From assembly GCA_022661535.1 (NCBI GenBank), contig JAKULF010000006.1:1607001-1671000 (forward strand): 64,000 nucleotides of DNA. Direction: 5' to 3'. The DNA comes from Eutypa lata. Lineage: Eukaryota > Ascomycota > Sordariomycetes > Xylariales > Diatrypaceae. How positions within the stretch are numbered: the first letter of the stretch is position 1; each line of letters opens with the position of its first letter. Below the pieces are notes generated by a model. The model saw only the letters and a program-made list of their open reading frames with translations. It did not search any database and was not told the origin of the DNA. A program made the position numbers and the translations under genes. Below, piece after piece: positions 48,958 through 61,535 of this stretch.

Positions 48958-51113
48958 TTACTCATCAGAGTCCGTAACACCCAAAACCTCTGTAGCTTTC
49001 CCCTTCCCCTTTTCGCGCCTTCTTTCCTTAGCCCGCTGCATACACCATACCTCGAGACGCCTCTCGACCTGTGCCGCAGCTCGGACGAGGACCACGAGCG
49101 GTATAGCAGCGCGCTCCGCCGCCTCGCGGTACAGCATCCTCGCTATGTCCGGCAGGTCCTCTTCGCTGCGCCAGACGGGGCAGAAGTCCCGTGGTTGCCT
49201 CGTGTTTTCTTCGTCTTCGTCGGAGGCATCTGGCACCACCTCGACGACTTTGATCCTGCGGTTGACGGTCCTGTATCTCCTTGTGGTTTCGGCATCGTTG
49301 CCCTCTTCTTCTGAGGTCTTGTGAGGTCGAGGTGAGGTGGCTCTCTTCTGGTCTACGAATGGTTCCCGGAGGGCTTCGGCCGCTGTAAGTAATGGGGGTT
49401 AGCATTTTCACGTGCTTGCCGGGAATATTGTCCCAGAAATACATAGAAAAGAAATTCTTCGGAAAAGATAAAACATACTGCCCGGCTCAGTATCGCCGCC
49501 TGTCCACATCTTCTCAAACCAGTCCATGTAGTCGTCCAGCTTCGCGTTGTCCATCGTCAGAGCATCGTTCGGCGTAACCTTGTATTCCTGGCCCTGTTCG
49601 AGGTGTGTGGTAGATTTCCGCCGCGCCTTGTCCTCGATAGCTTCCCGCCACGCGGCCCAGTCTGGCTTCAGGCACCTGAAATCGCGGTCGCTCCTGGGTG
49701 CCCTCTCGACGCCGTCCAGGGAGTATAGGAGCTTAGCGGCGACAACGACTAGCGTGATTAGGAGGACCTCCGGGTTCCGCATAGACCGGATCCTCTTGCC
49801 CTCGTGCGGATACGTGAAGTCGGCTTTCATGACCTCGGCCATGCTTTTCGCCGCCGGGTACGTCTCGACTAGCCCTGGTGGTTAGTAACGTCGGATCCTA
49901 ACAACAACAACCCTCTTCGTAATTATAATACGCTATGAATGAAACGCACCTGGCAACAACAACTCCTTGATATGCTGAATAAGGATCGGCACGTAGTTGA
50001 GCGGCGGGAACACGAGATCGAAATTGACATGAAAAGAGAAAATGAGCTGCTGCACTGTAGTCTGCAAATACCCCGTCTTGATGTGGTCTTTAACCTGTAG
50101 AGCACGGTGGTACTCAGCCGGCAGGCGGTCTCGTACATTCTTCGGGATGCTGTTTATCTATTGAAACGCAACCGCAACGTCCAGCACATTTGGAAGTTAG
50201 CAGAACCGCTCACTTCTCTAAGCACAGGGATAATAATAAAGAACAGTCTGTCAATATCACACCCAAATTCGAGAAATAGATAGAAAGAAAGGCATATATC
50301 CATCGTACGTACCGCGGCCAAGAACTCAATATCCCCCCTCTGCGCCCACCGGTGGAAATCCGCCGTCGTGACCGGCAGCCGCTTGACCAGGCACGCCAAG
50401 TAGCACAGGGCGAGGGCGTCGACGAGCTTCGGCAGCTTCCAGCGCGCGCGGGCGTCCGGGTCCCAGGACCGCGCCGTCGTCGCCCTCGAGGCGTCGGAGT
50501 AGTAGTCGGACGACTCGAGCTCGCTCAGGGAGCCGCTGCTGAAACCACCTCGGCTGCTCGCTCGCTCCCTCCCGCTCTCGTCCCCGCTCTCGCCGGCTGA
50601 TCTCCCGCCCTTCCGTCCCTTCCCCCCATTACTACTACTACCCTCTAGCTTCAAGGGCAGGTTCCTCACCCGCAGGACCCAGAGGCTCCTAACGACATGC
50701 TCGAGGTCATCTCCTCCCATCCCTGCATCCTCCTCCGCCTCCACCGACGCAGCACCGCCCTCATCACCACCACCACCACCACCCCGTATCAGTCCCAGCA
50801 ACCCCCCCAAGGCACGAATTTGGCGCCTCAGCACGAGCTGCAAGACCTCCAGGTAGAGCTCGCGGCCGGCATCGCCGGAAAGCTTCACCGCCTGGTGGGA
50901 GGCCCCCTTCGCGGACTTGGGCTCGCGCTTCTTGCGGGAGACGCGACCGCGCGTGCCGAAGGCGTCCTCGTCCTCTTCGTGGGCCGCGAACCCTTCGAGC
51001 CGGTGGCCGTTGCGGCAGTAGCGGAGGGCGTTCTCGGCGTACCACTGGCGGGCACCGCACTCGTCGCACCGCTCGCCGGAGCGGAATCGGTGGTACTTGG
51101 TTGGTGGCGCCAT
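48958..51113 (-). CDS. RRN7: RNA polymerase I core-factor subunit Rrn7 (TAF1B-like)
   Basis: Rrn7 is the TFIIB-related subunit of the core factor that recruits RNA polymerase I to the rDNA promoter. Four exons close in frame to 609 residues: 51113-50313, 50157-49950, 49874-49479 and 49382-48958. An N-terminal zinc ribbon of RRN7 type is clear (C16-x2-C19, C33-x3-H37, in RCDECGARQWYAENALRYC). The cyclin-like region follows, interrupted by a Gly/Ser-rich low-complexity insert (about residues 108-215), then LPKLVDALALCYLACLVKRLPVTTADFHRW, PLNYVPILIQHIKELLLP and PEVLLITLVVVAAKLLYSLDG. The C-terminus is charged (KERRREKGKGKATEVLGV). I chose ATG 51113 because the upstream in-frame Met falls in CTGT/CTGC repeats. 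The GC-rich insert looks expanded. Confidence 0.92.
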
Positions 51114-52052
51114 GGTCCTGCCTTGCCTGTCTGCCTGCCGTATGCTTGCCTGCCTGCCTGTCTGTCTGTCCGTCTCTCCCCACAGGACGGGACAGGATGA
51201 TACGATATAGTACGGTCTTAGGAGGAAGGGAAAATGATAGACCTTCTTCCTAGGCTTTGGATTTTCTCGGTCGCGAGAGAACAATCAGAAAGAAGGGAAA
51301 AAGAGAAGAAGAAAGAAGAAAGGGTGCTAGGTATAACACTACCTACCTACTTAGGAGGTAGGGATGTATGTAGATATATCTAAGTACAACCTACTAATAT
51401 AGGGAGTCGCACTGGCTAGGTAGCAAACACAATTCCTGCATTAAAGAGTTTGAGGCTCCTACCTACCTATGTACCTAGTATTCTGTATGTTTGATAGGGG
51501 AATCGTTGACTAGAAGTAAATACCCAAGTATAGTTTCGATCTAGATTTTTAGAGTAGCATAATTGATCATTGGCTTTTCAAATGTCTCCCTAGTCATATA
51601 ACGGATTATGGCACATTTGAGATATGAAATTCTGTTTTATAGCAATATTTGAGTTCAACTCCTACAATCTTCAAGTTGCTACATAGGGAAAGATCAATGT
51701 CACAAATAATCAATTCTAATTGAAGCTATTAGAGTTGCACAATTCTATCCGAGCCATAATAAAGCCTGCGTTGCAAAGTAGGAGAGTCCCCTTATCTCAA
51801 GTTGTTGAGTGTGTGGTAGTGAACAAACCAGCTGGCGGAGCACATGTTGCCAAGTGGCAGCTAGCTACTAAGACCAGTCCTATAGAAAAAGCTCGCCACA
51901 CTTTTGACGAGACGAATACCTAATGTTCCACTTTTCTGGGGTTCAATTTTCCGCACAATCTTTACTTTTACCCCCACTAACATTTCCCTAAAGCGCCATC
52001 AATTCGACTTTCTCTCCGACAACCATCAATTCGTCACGAAAGGAACGCCAAA
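51114..52052. promoter_or_regulatory. Divergent promoter region shared by RRN7 and the ubiquitin-eL40 gene
   Basis: About 940 bases separate the two starts. It holds a CTGC/CTGT tandem tract (about 51119-51172), a purine run (51287-51324), TACCTA motifs, and a pyrimidine-rich leader before the ubiquitin gene. I see no gene; the 67-codon frame at 51720-51923 overlaps the leader and is not convincing. Confidence 0.4.
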
Positions 52053-52763
<711 letters not shown>

Positions 52764-53636
52764 ACGATTCGTTACTGGTTTCATCTCCTCCCCTCGGCGT
52801 CTCTGGTTTGGGCAGCATCATCATCATCGTCATTCGTGAGGACTACTATGGGCAGGGTGGAAGATATTCATCTGAACCAAGATTCAGTGCTTAGGCTCGT
52901 TATGAGAGGTTTCTTACACGGAAATAGCAACCTGAATTGAGTGGCTACATGGCCCATGAATGATACATGATACACAACAAGCAATGATGACTTCATAATT
53001 CTATGTGCTTTATACCCGAGTGATTTTGCAATGCGGTGGTTATGAGGCCCTACCCTACTGTGCTCGTTACGTCTTTTTCAATATTGCCTGTCTGGTCAAT
53101 ATCAGAATTCAATGAACAAAATATCCATGCATATATTTATATTTATCTCGATACATGACGGCTTATTTGAGAGCCGCATTTACTGTAAACTGATGCGCTC
53201 ATCAAAAGTTGTGGGCAATTGTGAAGCCCATGCAGCTACAAGGTATGATGCACCTGATATGTATAATAGGTAGTTATAGTGATATGCCTTAAAGCGGGAA
53301 AGGGCTCGGCGCCTGGGACCTGCATCCGTGGCCTTAAGCCTCTAACTAGCCTTTATTGGCGCTAGAACTGCCTGTTAGTCTAGAGCTTGGACAGATAATA
53401 GTCCATTATCAGTAATCGAGTTATTATTAGTTAGTTAATGATGCTGCCTCGTCGTTAGCTTGGCAAGCAAGCTTCAAAGTCACAATTTACATAGTTATCG
53501 ATCGATGTAGTCAAGATAGCCTAACTACATAGCTGTCCAGTCCCAGTTTCAACTCCGAGCGACCAAAGTAGAAGAAACTCGATTCCCTAGCTTCATCAGA
53601 TAGACACCCACGACTAGACAGACAGACAGACAGACC
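52764..53636. other. Intergenic region
   Basis: Contains the 3' UTR of the ubiquitin-eL40 gene and the promoter of the Yip1-family gene. (CAGA)n at about 53617-53634 immediately precedes the next ATG. No gene is seen. Confidence 0.6.
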
Positions 53637-55015
53637 ATGTCGGGCGCCGGCTACGATGCCGTCGTAGATGTCGACGACGAGGTACGTACGAACCAGCCAA
53701 CCAACCAACCATTCCATTGCTAGAGACAGCTTCAGCTATCTTCTCTCTCTCCTCCCCTCCATCTTCAAGAGTCTACGTATCAGATAGTTATAAGATGAGG
53801 CATCAGAACTGACAAATTTCCCGTCCGTTTGCCGCATACGTACAGGGCGATCTCGGCCACACAGACCTACAAGAGGACCTCGAATTCCACAACTCGAACT
53901 TCGACGACAACAACAACAACAACTCGCGCAAAGGAGCGAACAGCGGCAGCGGTCTACCGCTACCAGCAACAGCATCTACCGGAGGCGGGGGTAGTGGCGG
54001 CAGTGGCGGCGGCAGTGGCGGATCGTCGAAGCGCTACCTCTGGACGCTCTCGTTCTACGCGCAGTTCTTCGACGTCGACACGTCGAGCGTGCTGGCGCGG
54101 TGCTGGGCGGCCCTGTACCCGCGCGCCAACTTCCTCGACGTGCTCGAGGGGAACCCCGACCTGTACGGCCCCTTCTGGATCGCCACCACCGTCGTCCTCA
54201 TCCTGTTCCTCGGCGGCACCATCAGCCAGTACCTTGCGAGCACGGGGCAGGGGCCTTTCGCGTATGATTTTAAGTTGTTGAGTGGTGCGTACTTTCCTTG
54301 ACTCCCCCTCACCTCACCCGTCTCTTCTGTCCTCCCCTTCAATGTCTCTCTCTCTCTTTCGAAGCTAGCCTCTCTATTCGCGACTCTTCCGAATCCATAT
54401 AGAGATATATATATGTGGCGGATAGCCTGGCTCTGTGCGCGGAAATAAAGAAGTGCTACATGGAATAGGACGGGCTTTTTCACAACTGGAAGCTTAGGAC
54501 CAGTATCCTACTATAACCAACTAATACGTATCGGAAATGCTAACCCGGCTATTTCCAAAAAACAAACAGGCGCCGCCGGTCTCATCTACGGGTACACGCT
54601 CGCCATCCCGGTGGTGCTGTTCGGGGCGCTGCGGTACTTCGGGTCGGAGTCGGCGAACCTGCTGGAGTGCTGGGCGCTGTACGGGTACGGCAACCTGGTC
54701 TGGATCCCCGTGGCGCTGATCAGCTGGTCGGGCGTCGACGTGCTCAACTGGGTCTTCGTCGGCGTCGGCTTCGGCCTCTCCGTCAGCTTCCTGCTCCGCA
54801 ACCTCTACCCCGTCCTCAGCGCCACCGACCGCCAGACCAGCAAGGTCCTGCTGGTGCTCGTCGTCGCCCTCCACTTCGGCCTCGCCCTCGCCATCAAGAT
54901 CCTGTTCTTCGCCTCGGGGAGCCCCGTCGGCGGCGACGACGCCCCTGGTGGCGATGCTGGTAGTGGTGGTGGTGGTGATGGTGATGCCCCGGCTGGTTCG
55001 AGATTCCTCTTTTAA
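53637..55015 (+). CDS. Yip1-domain Golgi membrane protein (YIPF1/2-like)
   Basis: Yip1-family proteins are multi-span Golgi/ER proteins that interact with Rab GTPases in vesicle traffic. Three exons close in frame to 309 residues: 53637-53681 (MSGAGYDAVVDVDDE), 53846-54284 and 54570-55015. A cytosolic N-terminus carries an Asn run and a Gly/Ser linker, then SKRYLWTLSFYAQFFDVDTS, a typical lead-in to the Yip1 domain. Five hydrophobic spans follow: IATTVVLILFLGGTI, AAGLIYGYTLAIPVVLFGAL, LVWIPVALISW, WVFVGVGFGLSVSFL and VLLVLVVALHFGLALAIKILFF. The YxYxxxxxxP-like segment YGYTLAIPV and the NLLECWALYGYGN loop fit the YIPF1/YIPF2 branch. The Gly/Asp-rich C-terminal tail is low complexity. The assignment to a particular yeast paralogue is uncertain. 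Confidence 0.88.
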
Positions 55016-55549
55016 GGGGGGGGGTTTGTTAATGTAAGGGAGACAGATTTGTTATAGGGGAAGGAGAGGAGAATAGGGGACGAGAGAAAACAGACAGGAC
55101 AGACAGGCAATTGAGATGTAAGATTGGGTGTCTGTAATGGCAGATGCGGCGTTTTTCAACGTTGGGCTGGCTGGTTTTCGAATCAGTGGTATGTGTTGTA
55201 CACTAAAATTAACTAGGTGAATTGTTATACACCATCACTATTTGTTAAATCTGATGACTTGAAGTTGAAACGTCTATCATGTGTTGTGATATGTATGCCA
55301 TTTACACCATAAGCTAGGTATAGGTACCTACCCAGTCAACCATGTATCTAGAAGCTAGAGGTGCTCTCTTTATGTTTATTGATCATATAGCTAGCACTAG
55401 CTACGTGTGTCATATGTGCAATGCGGCTAGCAAGCAAGCCCTCACTCCTTCAGTGGTTCTATGTAGGTATCTCCCTCTTCCTCTCTCCATCATCAACCCC
55501 CCCATTCCCCTTCCCCCTCACCCAACCCCTTAAAAAAAAAAAAAGAATC
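55016..55549. other. Convergent intergenic region
   Basis: This is the 3' flank of the Yip1-family and rhodanese genes. C-rich and A-run low complexity lies at about 55496-55545. No gene is seen. Confidence 0.6.
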
Positions 55550-56413
55550 TCACCGCTCAACCTTCCCCCCCCTCCCAACCCAATCGAGCCAACTACCAGG
55601 ATACTCCCCAACCTTAGTCCAGCCGGCGTCGCGCGCGATGCCCGCGGCGGCCCGGCTCCGCACCCCGGCCTTGCAGTAGAACAGGACCTCGCCGTCGGCG
55701 GGGTCGGGCCGCGCGAACCCGAACCGGTCCTCGAACTCGTCCTCCGAGACGTGGAAGCTGTCGGGCGCGCTCGTCATCGGCACGTTCAGCGACCCCGGGA
55801 TCCGCCCCGTCTGCGCCACCTCGCCCGGCTCCCGCACGTCGATTATCGTTACCTTCGCCTTCGAGGTGGGTGAGGAGGAGGAGGAGGAGGAGGTGAGGTT
55901 TTGGACCTGTACCGGGTAAGGGAGTGTAGTGTTAGTCAGTAGGTTTAAACGGATTTTGGCTTGCGAGCTTGTAGACTTGGTCTGGTCTGGTCTGGTCTGG
56001 TCTGGTTTGGTTTGGGGGAAGAGTTGGGGGCAGGAATTCAAGGCGCAGAGGGGCATAGGGGTATGTATATATCTTGGGGGTAGAAATAAACCAACGCAAA
56101 CGCCACGCACCTCTTCGAAATTCCAGATCTTACTCCCAGCTGGCGCAGAGTCCGAGGACCATCGAACGCCCCGTCGTTCTCCTCCTCCTACAGCCTGCCG
56201 CTGCGACAGGCTTGTCGCGATCCGCGGCCGTGAGGGGAAAAGAGACGACAACCTTACTGGCGCGGAGGGGGCGGTGCTGAAGAGAGCAGTGGCAGTGGCA
56301 GTGGCAGCGGCAGCGGCAGCTTGTCTAGGGATGCCGGGGACCGCAGCAGCCCGGGACGCTAATCCTCCTGCTGCTGCTCCTCCTAGCAGGACCCGTTTCG
56401 GTGCTATCGCCAT
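55550..56413 (-). CDS. Mitochondrial single-domain rhodanese (sulfurtransferase-like)
   Basis: This small sulfurtransferase moves sulfane sulfur through a cysteine persulfide. Two exons, 56413-56111 and 55906-55550, close in frame to 219 residues. The first about 90 residues are Ala/Arg/Ser-rich without acidic residues (MAIAPKRVLLGGAAAGGLAS...FSTAPSAPVRLSSLFPSR), a strong mitochondrial presequence. The rhodanese fold shows VTIIDVREPGEVAQTGRIPGSLNVPM, then the active loop FYCKAGVRSRAAA (Cys about 178, CxxGxRS) and the closing WTKVGEYPGSWLDWVG. It is closest in layout to yeast Rdl1/Rdl2-type proteins. The 204-base intron contains five tandem TGGTC/TGGTT units (plus strand about 55978-56010), and exon 2 opens with a Ser run encoded by AGG/GGA-rich repeats. 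Confidence 0.93.
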   Translation of the reverse strand: MAIAPKRVLLGGAAAGGLASRAAAVPGIPRQAAAAAATATATALFSTAPSAPVRLSSLFPSRPRIATSLSQRQAVGGGERRGVRWSSDSAPAGSKIWNFEEVRGVCVGLFLPPRYIHTPMPLCALNSCPQLFPQTKPDQTRPDQTKSTSSQAKIRLNLLTNTTLPYPVQVQNLTSSSSSSSPTSKAKVTIIDVREPGEVAQTGRIPGSLNVPMTSAPDSFHVSEDEFEDRFGFARPDPADGEVLFYCKAGVRSRAAAGIARDAGWTKVGEYPGSWLDWVGRGGKVER

Positions 56414-57524
56414 TTTCTTTCTCTCTCCGCGACAAATCGGTAATTAGGTAGGTATTCGTAGTAGTAGAAGTTCCAGTCCGTCTGTCCGTCTGTCCGTCCG
56501 TACGTACGTACGTGATAATCGAAGGTGAAGGCAAAACAAAGCCAATTGAAAACGCGCTGGCGGCGATGGCGAAAACGGGAATCAGTAGTTAATGGGTAAG
56601 TATAGATAGCTACTAGACCTAGCTTGAGGGAGTTAGTTTATGTACCCTCAGGGTGGAAACAAGATTTCTAGATCAAATCGACCGAACATCTAGAGCGTGA
56701 TTTCAGATTACTGACCAGTAGCTGCGTATACCTCTGGGTAGGTATAGTAAGTTGGGTTGGGTTGAGTCGAGCTGAGTTGGCGACTTTTCCAAATCTTCGA
56801 TGTTGTTGGTTGGTCGGTTGGAATTCCGCGGGTCTGATGTCACTGTCACTCAAAAAATGACGGCCGTCCCCTCAACGCTAAGAATGCCTACATAAGTACC
56901 TACTTCGTAAGCTACACAGCTGCAATTGATTGTGAGCGTTAAGTGAGAACAAAAGCCTCCGAGAAAACACCAACTGCGAGCTTCTTTTACATTTTAACAT
57001 GATTATATTCATACGACCATGGGCATTCACATGAGTTTCTGGACATCTTCCAGAAAAAGATGTTTTCAAGGGAAATCATTTCTTAGCTTTATCTGCTTTA
57101 TGCTATCATAGGAAGTTGACATAGCCCCCTGAAACCCTCCATCCATCCATCCACCTATCCGTCCATACCCCCCTCCGATTAAGACCAAACCTCCCAAAAA
57201 TAATGATGATATAGGGGGTTTTCATTCGACGGTTGCCACAATGGGATATATCGACATCTTATCATGGTCTTTGTGTAAACCGCTGGCTTCTCCTAATAAT
57301 CAATCCCCTTCCCCTGACATACTCGATCGTCATTACTATTACTCTATACTTCTTCCTAAGTTAATGCTAATGTAATTGCATTGTAGCCAACGAAGGCTAA
57401 ATAAATCCCCTTTTGTCAGGTGAGATTCCTTGGATTTCTAGACGCGTTACCAAAAAAAACAGCTGTCTAATGCGAACAATGTAGCACATCCATTCTTCCA
57501 TCCAGTTTCACTCCTTCTATTACT
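56414..57524. other. Intergenic region
   Basis: Rhodanese promoter at the left and ERG5 3' UTR at the right, with GTCC/TACG tandem tracts at about 56477-56512 and CATC repeats at about 57139-57152. No gene is supported. Confidence 0.6.
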
Positions 57525-59357
57525 TCACCACTTTCTCTCCTCGAAAGTTAAGGGGCAGTCATCCTAAGATACAGTTAGCAAAAGGCGTCACTCGTCTTGT
57601 CACGTCTAGGGAGGGAGTTTTCCAGGGAATACGATCATCGACTTACCTTGGGGAAGATAGTAGCAAAGACCTTCATCTCCTCAGAAACGGGCGTGGAGTG
57701 GTGCTTCCAGTCCATGAGGAGCGACGCTTTTCCGAGGCACAGCACCAAGTTCAGCTGTGCGTAGTGCTGGCCTAGGCAGTAGTGAGGGCCGGTACCAAAG
57801 ACCAAGTAGTTCTTGGCACCCTTCTCCTCAGCATCTCCAGTGTAATACCGCTCAGGGTCGAATTCGTCCGGGTTCTCGTACACGTCGGGATCACGCAGCG
57901 CCAGGTATGTGGTGGGGATGATCATGGCGCCCTTGGGAACGGTGTAGCTGTCGGAGATGGGGAAGGGCTTCTTGGCCTTGTACGGGACCATGATGACCGG
58001 GGGTCGCCACCGCAGAAGCTCTCGGATCACCGCACGGGTGTATGTCATCGATTCGAGCTGGTCCATGTTGACGGGGGCGTGGATGTCTCCGTTGCGCACT
58101 TTGTAATTCTCCTCGCGGACTCGGTCCAGCACGTCTGGCCGCTGCGCGCAAACCTGGAACAGGTTGGTGCAGGCGCTGCTCGTGGCGTCCTGGGAGGCAA
58201 ACAGGAAGGTGAAGATGGTTCGCGAGATCTCCATGTCGCTGAATTCCCGGATGATTGGCGACGGCTTAGTTAGGCCCTCGGTCGAGAGACCCTTCTCGGT
58301 CGCCTCGCGCCACTTGTTCGAGTCGAGCATGTCCTTGATCCAGGCATCCATGATGCAGGTGATCTCACCGCCGGCGGCCATGCGGACCTTGGCCTTGGCC
58401 GCGCACCTCGCGAACTCCTCCATGGTCATCTCAGCAGCCTTCTTCCCATACCACGTCTTCGTGTACGGAATGATGATAGGGAAGTTCACGAGCTCGAGCG
58501 CGGCCGTCACGAGGTAGTAGTCGTCGGCGATCTTCTTCAGAGCCGAGTCCGGGATATAGTAGCCAGCAAAGGTTCGCAGCGAGACGGTGCACATGACCTC
58601 CCGGAACTCGTGCATGAAGGGGACGGGCTTGCCACCGGCATCCTTCGTCACCTGCAGGAATCTCTCGAAATAGGTCTTGTACACGGCCTCCTGGCCGGGC
58701 AGGTAGGCGTCGAGCGCGCGGCGGGTGAAGAGCCCGTTCAGTCCCTTGCGGTAGTCGACGTGTGGCTTTCCATCCAAAAACACCCAGCTAGTCTCCCCAA
58801 GAATTCTAGTGGCAATATCGACGACGCAAGGCTTGACGTAGCTAGGCGAGTTGAAGATTTTCCGGGCCATATCGCGAGTAGAAGCAATAACGACAAATCT
58901 ATCGGGGATTGTCAGCGCCATGCCGTAATAAGCGAGCTGGGTATCGATGATGGTGAGCACTTACTTGTGGAAAACGGAAACGCAGCTGAGGGGACCGCTC
59001 TTCCATTTGGCGAGATACTCCTCCATCTTTGGGTCTAAGGATTGGAGAAAGGGGCCGACGAAGGGTTCCTTGAATTTGGGACCGACGATAGAGCCCTTCT
59101 GGTGCCAGTAGCTGACTATGGATGGTGATGGCTGTGGTTAGAAAAATGGGAGACCAATGCAGAAGAAGTTCCCAGAAAGACGATTGGAACTCACTCTGGT
59201 CGTATGCGACGGCTAAGGCGAGAAGGGTGAAAAACCATGTTGCGATGCTGGTATTGGCGATAACATCGAGGACACGGTCGACCTGAGGTGGTAGGTTACC
59301 CATCGACACTCCGGCATGCGCCAGAGGCGAGGTAAAGGTTGTAGCGTTTGACGACAT
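57525..59357 (-). CDS. ERG5: Sterol C-22 desaturase, cytochrome P450 CYP61 (ERG5)
   Basis: This ER P450 introduces the C22-C23 double bond in ergosterol synthesis. Four exons close in frame to 534 residues: 59357-59195, 59115-58965, 58898-57647 and 57563-57525. An N-terminal membrane anchor ([16 protein letters not shown]) leads into [21 protein letters not shown], characteristic of CYP61. The I-helix has [12 protein letters not shown], the K-helix ExxR is in [11 protein letters not shown] (about residue 396), and the haem loop is [15 protein letters not shown] (Cys about 476). The final 12 residues ([12 protein letters not shown]) come from a 39-base last exon conserved in the family; reading through its intron would end at VSR instead. 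All catalytic motifs are intact. Confidence 0.96.
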
Positions 59358-61535
59358 GGTGAGTTGGCCGTCTGTTGTCGTGGTAGTCCGCAGCGGTGAT
59401 GTAGCTCCCAAGAATTCCCCAAAGACGGGAGGGAAGAGGAGGGTTTTAGAGTAGTGCTTTATCGTTGGGAAACCCGCAGTACTTCGTAAGCAATTCTTCA
59501 AGGGTAAGTACCTAACCCCGGCAACCGGATTGACCAATCGATAAGTCAGGGGTCCTGGCACAATGTAAGGGAACCTCTTTTTTTCCCTCTCTCACTCTTT
59601 CTTAACCTTTTCCCGCTACAGAAAAAAAAAAATAGAGTTTGATAGCTTCAACCGCGCTCTCTCTCCTCCACAACACTAGCTATTAGCAATATTGTTTCTA
59701 CAACCCTTAGTGAAACAGAACATACGTCCTTAAAGGTACCTAGGTAGGTAGTTTGTAGAGAGAGTGTAGGAGGTACACGTAGGAGATGGACAGAAGAAGG
59801 GGGGTGAAATTGTCTATTCGAATGTTACCTACATACCTAGTTACAACCATACAAAGGCGGCATAATCGGAAATTATAATCATGGCCATATCGTTCTGTTT
59901 TTTTTCTTCTTACCCTTGTCGACGGATTGTTTAATTCTTCTTGCGGTCTTAGAGCGACCCTTAACCCACTTATTAGGTTGTGATTCACTGTGGGTTATGG
60001 TACTTCATAATAACACACACATGTATGTATTTCTCTTGACATTTCTCATGCAGTTACTACATGTAGACGTTGAATAAGATACATGCATGTAAGCTTGAGC
60101 CAACCAATGAATGACCATTATCAAAGCTGTCAAGTTCTTGATTCCAATCAGCTACATGTACATATGCTCGCCTGCTTTGTACACCCTCCACTATTATTAC
60201 TAGCTCCCAAGAGCTTGCCGATATCAACTCACCATTTCTGCATTAGTTGATCTCCATTATGAAGGGTTGATCAACTTGACAGCCCCGAACCAAGCCGGAA
60301 TCATGTCTGATGAGAAGATGGAGATGCCCCCCTTCGGTAACGTTCGATTCCCACGCCGCGGTTTTGTGCATGCGATACATTGTGACAGCGGGGAAGGTAT
60401 TTTAGTTAAATGGTTCCTTAGTCGACGCTAACAAGACGCGTATAATTAAAGTTCATCTCTTTTGTCTACGATTCTCAAAAACCATGATCTGTTTCCCGTA
60501 CGATTATGGTACTGGTTTACCGTCCCGGATTGCCGCGCGGTCTCTAAAGGCTTCAAGCGAACAAAGCTACTAGACCATGGTTCATCCATCCTGCTGAGCT
60601 TCCTGATCTTGGTGATGCAATGCGATGCAAGTTCGAAAGAGATGAGCGCATTGGTAGCTTTAGAAATCCGCCAATCACCAAAGACACGTCCCTGGACGAC
60701 CCCACTGTCACCGCTAATTGTCCAACGCCATCTGGTCCTGCTCGTTATACGAATACGAAGGCTAAAATTCGGAGAGGCTTGGAGCAGCGAATTAGGGAGG
60801 GGCAGAAGGGAAGGGTGGTCCCGATGATGGGCTTTCCCATCTCGCTAGAAGTTCTACTACGCGTATTCAGATAGGGATAATTAACTACCGAGTTTCATAA
60901 CAATCGATGTCCACGTGACAAATGAAAGAGCATAAAACGACCAGAAGTGTCCTCGGCCAGGTTTGATGAAATGATAAATTTCTATGAAAATTATGTCAGG
61001 ATAGTTACCTGTTCGAAGTTCCAGGATCGAACTGGCGATCTCCGCATATCCCAACCTATAGTTTGTTTCATACGAAATAGGAGTATTCGTCCCCCTTTTC
61101 CCAACTAAGCGACAAATACATATAGGCATAGTAGGTGTTTTAATTAGCTTAGAGAGAAAGATATAGTTAGAGTGAAAAAATATTTGAAGTTGTATATGAC
61201 TACCCTAAGCTCCTAATGTTAACTAATATGGTCTTGATAGGGTGGGAAGCTTTCACAAAACATTGAACCGACAAATCTATGTCGGTTTCCCACCTCGAAG
61301 CTGGAGATGGTTCATCGATCTTACATTGAGTCGCAAGATTGATGAGCATGTTTGGATCACGATTATATATATGTTGGATACTACCAACGCATTTGATGGC
61401 ATGACAGTGTATGTCACTATGAAGTATCAATGCCTATATGAGACCCAAGCCACTCGTCATTTACTTAGCTATCTCTAAGAACTAGCCAGGAATTTCAACA
61501 CGGCATCATCACCTAACGCCCCCAGCAAAAGGCTC
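59358..61535. other. Intergenic region with weak candidate coding segments
   Basis: The ERG5 promoter and leader, with the palindrome TACCTAGGTA at 59737-59746, lie at the left. At 60303 an ATG opens MSDEKMEMPPF before a GTAACG donor. At 60548-60874 an open plus frame reads WFIHPAELPDLGDAMRCKF and then a charged segment, overlapped by another frame (60462-60827). Neither resembles a known family. No gene is called with confidence. Confidence 0.3.

Noticed and set aside
61000..61125. tRNA-like signal on the minus strand: B-box-like CCAGTTCGATCCTGG and, upstream, an A-box-like TCGCTTAGTTGG
   Set aside because: The 5' and 3' acceptor strands do not pair, the D stem has a mismatch, no T33-anticodon loop can be drawn, and the A-box to B-box spacing is too long. 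At best a decayed tRNA fragment.
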